NCBI GenBank assembly: GCA_947683425.1
Contig: CANTUQ010000070.1
Location: 7,519,501-7,583,500, forward strand
Length of the DNA stretch: 64,000 nucleotides
Direction: 5' to 3'
Source of the DNA: Excoecaria cochinchinensis
Lineage: Eukaryota; Streptophyta; Magnoliopsida; Malpighiales; Euphorbiaceae
Part shown: positions 57,140 through 64,000 of the stretch, in pieces
How the letters are laid out: the number at the start of each line of letters is the position of its first letter
Numbering within the stretch: position 1 is the first letter of the stretch
Made by a program: the position numbers and the translations under genes
The notes under the pieces: model-generated
What the model was told of the DNA's origin: nothing
Databases searched by the model: none
Seen by the model: the letters and a program-made list of their open reading frames with translations, nothing else

Positions 57140-60100
57140 GTAAGCAAATCTACATTTCTGATCTTCTAAAACAAAAAGCGGGTTAATTGACTGAATTTTT
57201 GATGTGTTAATCTTCTTTGTATGTTGAGGTTTTGGGGGAGATTTGGTTGGGCGAAAGGAAGAGGAAGGAGAACCGAGCAAGCGCTGTCTGCCCTCCGATC
57301 CAACTCCGGTGAAGTTGAACGAACTAAAGAGGTATGTCGTTCCAGTTTAATCGATGTGCAATTTGTTAGGTTTTTCAGAATTGATTCTGAATGTTGAAGT
57401 GTTTATTGTCAATGTATGTGTTTTATTCATTGTTTTGGGGCATTTTGCTGTGTTGGATCTCTTGTATGTAGTGGATAGGATTGGAGTTTACAGTAAGCAT
57501 AAATGTTGTTGTTTAGATTCAAAGGACCAGAAGCTATAGATGCTGGAAACACAAAATCCAGAGCCTTAAAAGCAGCAAGTGACTTTAGATTAATTTCAAA
57601 ATTGAAAACTCCATCTGCCGATTAGGAAGAGTTACTTGGAGTCAGAAAAATAGGTAGAGATCTATAGTAATAGTGCTGTGAATCTAAAACAGAATCAAAA
57701 TTATCTTATAGTAATATTTAGTAATAAATTGAATTGATAAACAAAATTTAGTAATAAATTGAATTGATAAACAAAATTATCTTATATTAATAATCTAAAA
57801 CCGAATCGATTAATAATTCAATAAATATAACGTCGTTTTAAAAAAAATATATATTTTTTTTGTTTTTCAATTATAAAAAATGGATAACCGAATTTTATAA
57901 ATTTTACTAACCAAAGTGATTATTCAAAAACTAAACTGAACTCCTCGAATTAATTCGATACCATTTTTAATTAAAATCGAACTACACTCTGTTTTTTTAT
58001 GTATATATACTTACTAGTATAATTTAATTCTCAAAATTTAATTTTAGAAAAAATAAGTCTTTTTACTTGAGATACAAGTATTCGTGTATATTAATGGGCA
58101 ATAATAACAGGCATTTAATCATTATTGCGTAATTATGATTTAAACTGACTCAGAATCCGGTATCTATAGCTGCCTGTATAATTGCTAAGGAATCTTTTGC
58201 TGTCTTACTTGTGCTTTTCTTTCGTTTAGTTCTCCCGCTTGTATTGAAGCTATTGTAATGGCTTAGGCCAATTTAGTTGGTTAATATTATGCAGGTTTTG
58301 ATTTTTTTTTTTTTTAAAAAAAAAAAAAGGGAAGACCTAGATAAGATGAATCTTCTATTCATCTTTTTAATGTTCTACCATAAGTTTTAATATAAATCAA
58401 TTAAGTTAGATTTCTGGTTAAATATTACTAAATCCCTAAATTACAAACAAATCTCTTTTAGAAACAAAACGACAAAAATGAAAATATAATATGTAATATT
58501 TGCACATGGACAACGTTGCAACAGGTGAAGGCCGGGAAACTTTAAACAATAATCCAAATTAGATGCTCAAGATAAAAATTGACTTGATAGAAACCTCTTT
58601 ATAGGAACACATGCCACGTTATTTTTATTAAATTAATAGTTTTTTTTTTCTTTCTGTTGGAGATGATTATAAGTAGGGATGTAGGGAGCATAGTTGGACC
58701 CGTTCAATTTATTTTTTTTTTAAAAATATTTTGGGTTTTTTTTTTTGTTTTTTCAAAATAAACTCTACTGAATAATTCATTAACAATTGATTCCATTAAA
58801 AATTAATTTTACTAATATATTTAAATATATATATTAAAAATTAATCACACTAAAATATTTTAAATTTGATTAAATTCAATTTCTGACCGTACCATTAGAA
58901 GACTGTTTTGTATGGACACTCACTACACACGAACACGTATTGAATGTTGAATTAAAAATTGAAAAACATATGGGAACCTTTAAAGTTTAACATTTTCTTA
59001 CATTAAATCCAGCTTTAATAATTTTATTAAATTAATAGTTTTCTTCTTCTTTTTGGAGACGATTATTAGGAGTGTGCTTTATGGGCACTCACCATACACC
59101 AACACGTATGGACTATTGAATTAAAAATGAAAAAACATATTAGAATCTTTAAAATTTAATTTTTTTTATATTAAATCTTTTTACTTTCAAATTAGATTAA
59201 TTATATTAAATCTAATTTAAATGAGATTGATAAAATTAAAATGCGTGTTTTGTCAATTTTGTATAAGATTAACTTAAAATGACAGTGCCAACACATTCAA
59301 GGTACGATGACCTAGTCTCTAATATTTATATCTTTTCTCAAACAGTCTTACTAATTCAAGTAATTAATCTTTTTTGCAAGTTTTGCTTTTGGGTGAAGTT
59401 CATCATAAAATTTATAAAAAATTATGTTTAATAGCATGAGATGAAAAATGTAAATTGCAATGAATAAATTAAAAATAAATAGGGGAATGATAGATAATTT
59501 AGGGCTTTTTTTTTTTATAAACAACGTGAATTTTAAAAATATTAAAAAACAATGGTGCGGATTATAAATTACTTGAAAAAAAAGGTATTTTGAGGTGAAA
59601 TCGTATGTCCCGCTTGCGGTTTCAGCAAAAGAAAAGTGGGACATAAATAGAATATAATAATAATGTTTGATGAATTAAAGTGTAATAGAAAGGACTGTGG
59701 GCCAAAATTTAAAAAATAACATATAAAGGGATCAAATGGAGAATTTGATATGGATTTAATCATTTGGTTGAATATCATAGCTGGAAAGATAAGCAATGGG
59801 ACATTAGGTACAGTGTCCTATATCAGAAAAAACACACAGTGTGATGATAATTTCGTCTAAAAGAACAGTTCCTTTAATTTTTTCTAAAAAAAAAATAAAC
59901 ATCCTTTAACTGAATGGAAGTCGTTTTGTTTTGATGCATTGTTTTGATTTTTATTCAAAGTAATATTTGATTTAATTAGAATATTTTTTTCCTCAAAAGT
60001 TATTACCCAAATCACCAATAGAGGATTTAATAAAAATAATTCAATTATAACAAAGATAATTCTTGCTTGTATTGTACGTAAAAGAAGGTCCGGTCCCGGT

Positions 60101-60430
60101 GACTGTGAAAAATTTAAAACATTGATAACTGACTTTCTGTAATTTTCCTTCAATTATTTTATTATTTAATAAACATGAAAGACAAGGAAAAGAGCATCAA
60201 GCAATTCTATATAAAACATATATAAAAAAAAAACAAACTCTAAACTATATATATATATATATACATACACACACACACACACATGCATACATACATATAA
60301 AATTATAAACCCACGTTATTCTCATGTCATCAATCAGCTTGTAGGCCTTTTTAGATTAGGGTAGAACCTATGAATGATTGGTAGCTAAAGGAAGTTAATT
60401 GCCTCCTAAACATTAACAAATGTATTCCAC

Positions 60431-60472
<42 letters not shown>

Positions 60473-60480
60473 GCTGCCTC
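57140..60480. other. Intergenic region upstream of the laccase gene
   Basis: AT-rich. 57140-57640 may continue the CACTA element (a second GC-richer exon-like block at 57235-57330). A 32-bp unit ATTTAGTAATAAATTGAATTG... is tandemly doubled at about 57716-57780. Diverged direct repeats occur at 58617-58680 versus 59018-59075 (ATTAAATTAATAGTTTT, then TTGGAGA) and 58905-58995 versus 59070-59160 (GGACACTCAC versus GGGCACTCAC, then AACACGTAT). No gene or clear transposon end is seen. A CA/TA run lies at 60245-60300. Confidence 0.5.
60430..60471. repeat. (AAT)n microsatellite in the laccase promoter
   Basis: About 14 AAT units ending ten bases before the TATA box. Confidence 0.95.
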
Positions 60481-60488
60481 TATAAATA
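60481..60488 (+). promoter_or_regulatory. TATA box of the laccase gene
   Basis: TATAAATA, 68 bases before the start codon at 60556, a typical plant spacing. The microsatellite directly upstream could affect promoter length among alleles. Confidence 0.7.
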
Positions 60489-60555
60489 AGTCTCAAATAT
60501 TATTGAATCTCTCATAATTAAGTAAACTAATTAGACGTTCCCATTCTTGATAAAA

Positions 60556-61790
60556 ATGGGTTTCTTGAAGAAGAATCTTGTGCTAGGGTTTCTCTATGTT
60601 CTCTTTCTTGATATTCTCGTGCTTTGCGTTGCAAAAGTCCGAGTCCATTATTATGATTTTGTTGTAAGCTCTTGATACTTTTACTTTCAATTTCATGTGT
60701 TCATTTTAAGTAATGTTGTGTTGTGTCTATTAATTAAGCTAATAATATGTGTGTTAATCGTGGATGCAGCTGATGGAGGCCAACTTTACGAAGCTATGCA
60801 GCACAAAGAGTATGCTGACTGTAAATGGCAGTTTTCCAGGACCCGCAATTACAGTTCGAAGAGGAGATTTGGTTCATGTTAATGTCCATAATCAAGGAAA
60901 ATATGGTGTTACTATTCATTGGTAAGTCAATCTTCGACTGCAAAATAATTTTACCGAGATTCACTACAAAGAATTTTCTAACAAAAAAAAAAACCAATGA
61001 TTGATTTAGTCAATGGCAATTTTTTTTTTTTAACTCGGGTTAATTAAGTCAAGTGTCAGACTCAAAATTACAAATTTAAAGAATTAAATCTCTAAGAAAT
61101 AAAATGGATTGAGCGAGTCCATTTTCTCTTCAGTAGAGATCATTGGCTTCAATTTCAAATATATATAGAAGAAATATTTAGAAGAATATTATGGGTTAAT
61201 TTGCTCAGCGGATTCACATTAATTGGAGAAAATGAATTTTAGGATGATCTATAAAAAAGAATAATGATAGGGTTGATGAATTGTACAAGAGGAAACATAG
61301 AAGAATCAAGCTTTATTTAATAATAATAATAATAATAAAAAATCACTATCCCAATTGAATTTTTCTACGAGAATATGATCATTAAACATAAAAATAACGA
61401 CCTCACAAGCGAAAGTCTAAAAGTACTTAATGCTCCAAGTCAATCAGTTTGCTTTTCCTTTCTCAACTCAAGGAAAAATTAAAAAAAAAAAGAAAATTGA
61501 TTGAAAGACTTATTCTTGATTTTGACTTGAAATTAGGCATGGCGTGAAGCAACCAAGAAATCCATGGTCTGATGGTCCTGAATATATAACACAATGTCCA
61601 ATTCCAGCAGGAACTAATTTCACTCATGAAATTATATTATCAGATGAAGAAGGAACACTATGGTGGCATGCACATAGTGATTGGTCACGTGCCACCGTTC
61701 ATGGTGCCTTTGTAATTTTACCGCCTGAAGGGAAGACATACCCATATCCCAAACCTGATGTTGAAGAGATTATTGTCCTTGGTATTACTA

Positions 61791-61825
<35 letters not shown>

Positions 61826-63824
61826 GATGCACAACCTAATAAATTTGATATTTTGTTTATATAAATTGGTAGGGTCATGGTACAAAGGAGATGTGATGGC
61901 AATATATGAGGAAGCTCTGGCATCTGGTGGCAACCCTAATACATCAAATGCTCACACCATCAATGGTTTTACTGGAAATTCAACCGATTGCCCCACCGGT
62001 AATTTAACTTATTAATTTGTTAAGAAACTGAATGGAAAGGAAAAGGAATCTAGAATGTCTTGTAGCTTAAGATGACGACATGATTTTTAAAATCAAAGAA
62101 AAAATGACATTTTTCCAACTATATATTGAAGTGGAAAAATAAAATATTGATATATGACCGAAAAAGTTCCGTTGATTTCGAATCTGTGTTTAGTCAAAAA
62201 AACAAATTTTATTACTGTTCATGTATATTGACATATTCGTAATTTGTCAATATTCGTATAAAATTGATTTGACCAATTTTTGATTATAATAATATCTCGA
62301 ATTAGGATACAGTGATGCCGGGCACGCACCGGATTGATACTTATTATTATTATGTGCAGGAGAAACGTATGAACTGAATTTCACGTATGGAAAGACATAT
62401 CTGCTGAGGATAGTAAATGCAGTAATGAACGAAGAGCAGTTCTTCGGAATAGCTCAACACAACATGACACTTGTGGGAATGGATGCAGCATACATAGACC
62501 CACTCACCACTGATTATTTAATGATAACACCAGGCCAAACAATGGACGTTTTGGTCACAGCAAATCAAACCCCTAGTTACTACTACATGGTTTCAACTCC
62601 ATATTTTGATAGTTTTGCTGATTTTGATAATTCTAGTGTCACTGCAATCTTAAAATATGAAGGCAATTACACTTCACCATCTTCAATTCCTTCTCCAACC
62701 TTACCCGAGTTACGCAACGCAAGTGCTGCCCAAAATTTCACTGCCTCATTAAAAGGCTTGGGAACCCAAGATAAACCTATCGATGTCCCCAAAAACATTA
62801 CAAGAAACATTATGATTGCTGTTTCTTTGAATGTTTTGCCTTGCCCGGCTGGCCGGAATTGCTCCGGTCCGCCGGTTAATAACACCCAAACCATTATATC
62901 TGCTAGCTTGAACAACATTAGCTTTTCCTCGCCTAGTATCGATATACTCCAAGCATATTATAATAAAAGTATTAATGGAAATTTTACAACGGATTTTCCT
63001 GATAGACCACAGATATTTAATTTTACTGGAGATGTGACAAATATATCACAGTACACTGTTCAAGGGACAAAGGTGTTGATGATAAATTACGGTGAAGAAG
63101 TTGAGTTAGTGTTTCAAGGGACGGCCATTCAGTCGGCGGAAAATCATCCGATGCATCTTCATGGGTATAGCTTCTACGTGGTGGGCGTGGGTTCTGGAAA
63201 TTGGGATAATGTTTCGGATCCCCAGAAGTACAATTTGAATAATCCACCGCTTGTTAACACCATCGGTCTCCCTCAAAAGGGATGGGTTGCTATTAGGTTC
63301 TTGGCTGATAACCCTGGTAAGTAATTTTATATTATTCTATAGAATGTTTCAAATATTACTTTTTTTCGTGACTCCAATTATTCTTTACTTTTGCTGCTAT
63401 TTAACACTTGTATAGCTATAAGATAACCTAAAATTACATTTAATTCAAACTGTTAGGAGAGTTTTGAAAAAAATGAAATATGATACTTTTGACACTTTTA
63501 ATTAAATGATAACCAACAAGCTAACTCCGGTGATTTTATCACCTAGCTATTTTAATTGCTTTAATATAAAATTGTGAATTTCACATTAATCTATAATTAA
63601 TACCTTTTTAATTAAGTTGATTACATAGAATTAAATTAATTAATGGTCCAACTTTATTTATTTATATCTTTTTTCCAAATTCAGGAGTATGGTTTATGCA
63701 TTGTCATTTGGAAAGACATACAACTTGGGGAATGGACACAGTATTGATAGTGAAGAATGGGAACACCACCGAAACCAGCATTAGAGATCCCCCTGACGAC
63801 ATGCCTCCATGCTCTGGATCCTAA
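60556..63824 (+). CDS. Laccase (secreted multicopper oxidase), six exons
   Basis: Laccases oxidise phenolics such as monolignols or flavonoids in the cell wall with reduction of O2 to water. Exons 60556-60663, 60770-60921, 61537-61781, 61873-61998, 62360-63316 and 63685-63824 (all GT-AG) join into 1728 nt, 575 residues, the usual laccase length. The first 26 residues are a signal peptide (LVLGFLYVLFLDILVLCVA). All four copper motifs are present: TIHWHGVKQ, WWHAHSDW, ENHPMHLHGYSF and FMHCHLERHTTWGM, whose last Met is the axial position of the type 1 site. Many Asn-X-Ser/Thr sites fit a secreted glycoprotein. No lesion is visible. The HGVKQPRNPWSDGPEYITQ block is general; I cannot place it in a numbered LAC clade without a tree. 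Confidence 0.95.
61788..61824. repeat. (TTA)n microsatellite in laccase intron 3
   Basis: About 12 TTA units, six bases after the exon 3 donor. The intron is only 91 bases long, so the repeat is a large part of it. Confidence 0.95.
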
Positions 63825-63883
63825 TTTAATCTCCCAGATCGTTAATTTGACTTCAAAATTTATGCCAATATTGTCTGATTAAG

Positions 63884-63908
63884 AATAAATTTATTAATTA
63901 CTAATAAA
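63884..63908 (+). terminator. Laccase polyadenylation signals
   Basis: Two AATAAA words (63884-63889 and 63903-63908), 60-80 bases after the stop codon, in AT-rich DNA. Confidence 0.55.
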
Positions 63909-64000
63909 GTTTTAACTTAGTAGCACTATTTTGAAGAGCTTATATGTTCGAATTTCATTGGAGTATCTGTAAAAGAATTATTCATTTACGTATGCATTCT

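Noticed and set aside
62667..63247. Antisense frames over laccase exon 5
   Set aside because: They are shadows of the laccase coding strand with no independent support.
1..64000. tRNA, rRNA or organelle-derived insertions
   Set aside because: No cloverleaf with B-box (GGTTCRANTCC), no rRNA-like conserved blocks and no plastid or mitochondrial coding sequence was recognised. The tRNA-like strings are only the two retroelement primer sites.

Overview
This is a eudicot plant nuclear window. It is AT-rich, has GT-AG introned genes, and carries plant-type retrotransposons and DNA transposons. I cannot name the species. Two host genes sit at the edges: the 5' half of the exocyst gene SEC6 (minus strand, 493-7431, continuing off the left edge) and a complete six-exon laccase gene (plus strand, 60556-63824). 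Nearly all of the roughly 53 kb between them is transposable elements, many inserted into one another.

Layout, left to right. (1) SEC6 exons 1-12; the 2.3-kb intron before exon 12 holds a 1.14-kb Mutator-like element with a 9-bp target-site duplication (TSD). (2) A small hAT-like element (8256-8914). (3) A complete Ty1/copia element on the minus strand (9681-14539) with apparently identical 215-bp LTRs and TSD CTTAA. (4) A 10.6-kb Mutator-like element (about 14892-25480) with a decayed MuDR-type transposase on the plus strand and, convergent to it, a plant mobile domain (PMD) gene on the minus strand. The PMD gene is split by a GC-rich hAT element (20422-22179, TSD GCCTGGAG) and by a CACTA-like element (22723-23609). 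(5) A three-level nest: an inverted-repeat element (about 25599-31208) contains a CACTA element (25775-30964), which contains a second CACTA element (27003-29199, TSD TTA). (6) A hAT-like element (31370-32494). (7) A 9.4-kb CACTA element (32770-42199, TSD TAC) with an apparently intact five-exon TnpA-type gene and a TNP2-type transposase gene broken by one nonsense codon and a 214-bp tandem duplication. It is itself inserted into an older CACTA end. (8) About 1.9 kb of unassigned sequence with a kinase-like exon. (9) A further CACTA left half (from 44171) split by a 12.4-kb Athila-type Ty3/gypsy element (44363-56738, TSD ATTAG). (10) About 3 kb of intergenic sequence, then the laccase.

How the parts relate. 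The 2.2-kb element at 27003 and the 9.4-kb element at 32770 share the same pair of ends: one end with AGCGACGG subterminal repeats next to a GC-rich spliced leader, the other with CCCGACGG repeats. The small one is therefore probably a non-autonomous relative served by the large one. The other CACTA ends carry different repeat words (AGCAACGG, GCGACTAA). Both LTR elements have a single in-frame UAG inside gag-pol. I found no new cellular pathway. The most interesting content is the transposon biology: the MULE carrying a PMD gene, the two-word CACTA ends, and the recent lesions in an otherwise complete CACTA element.
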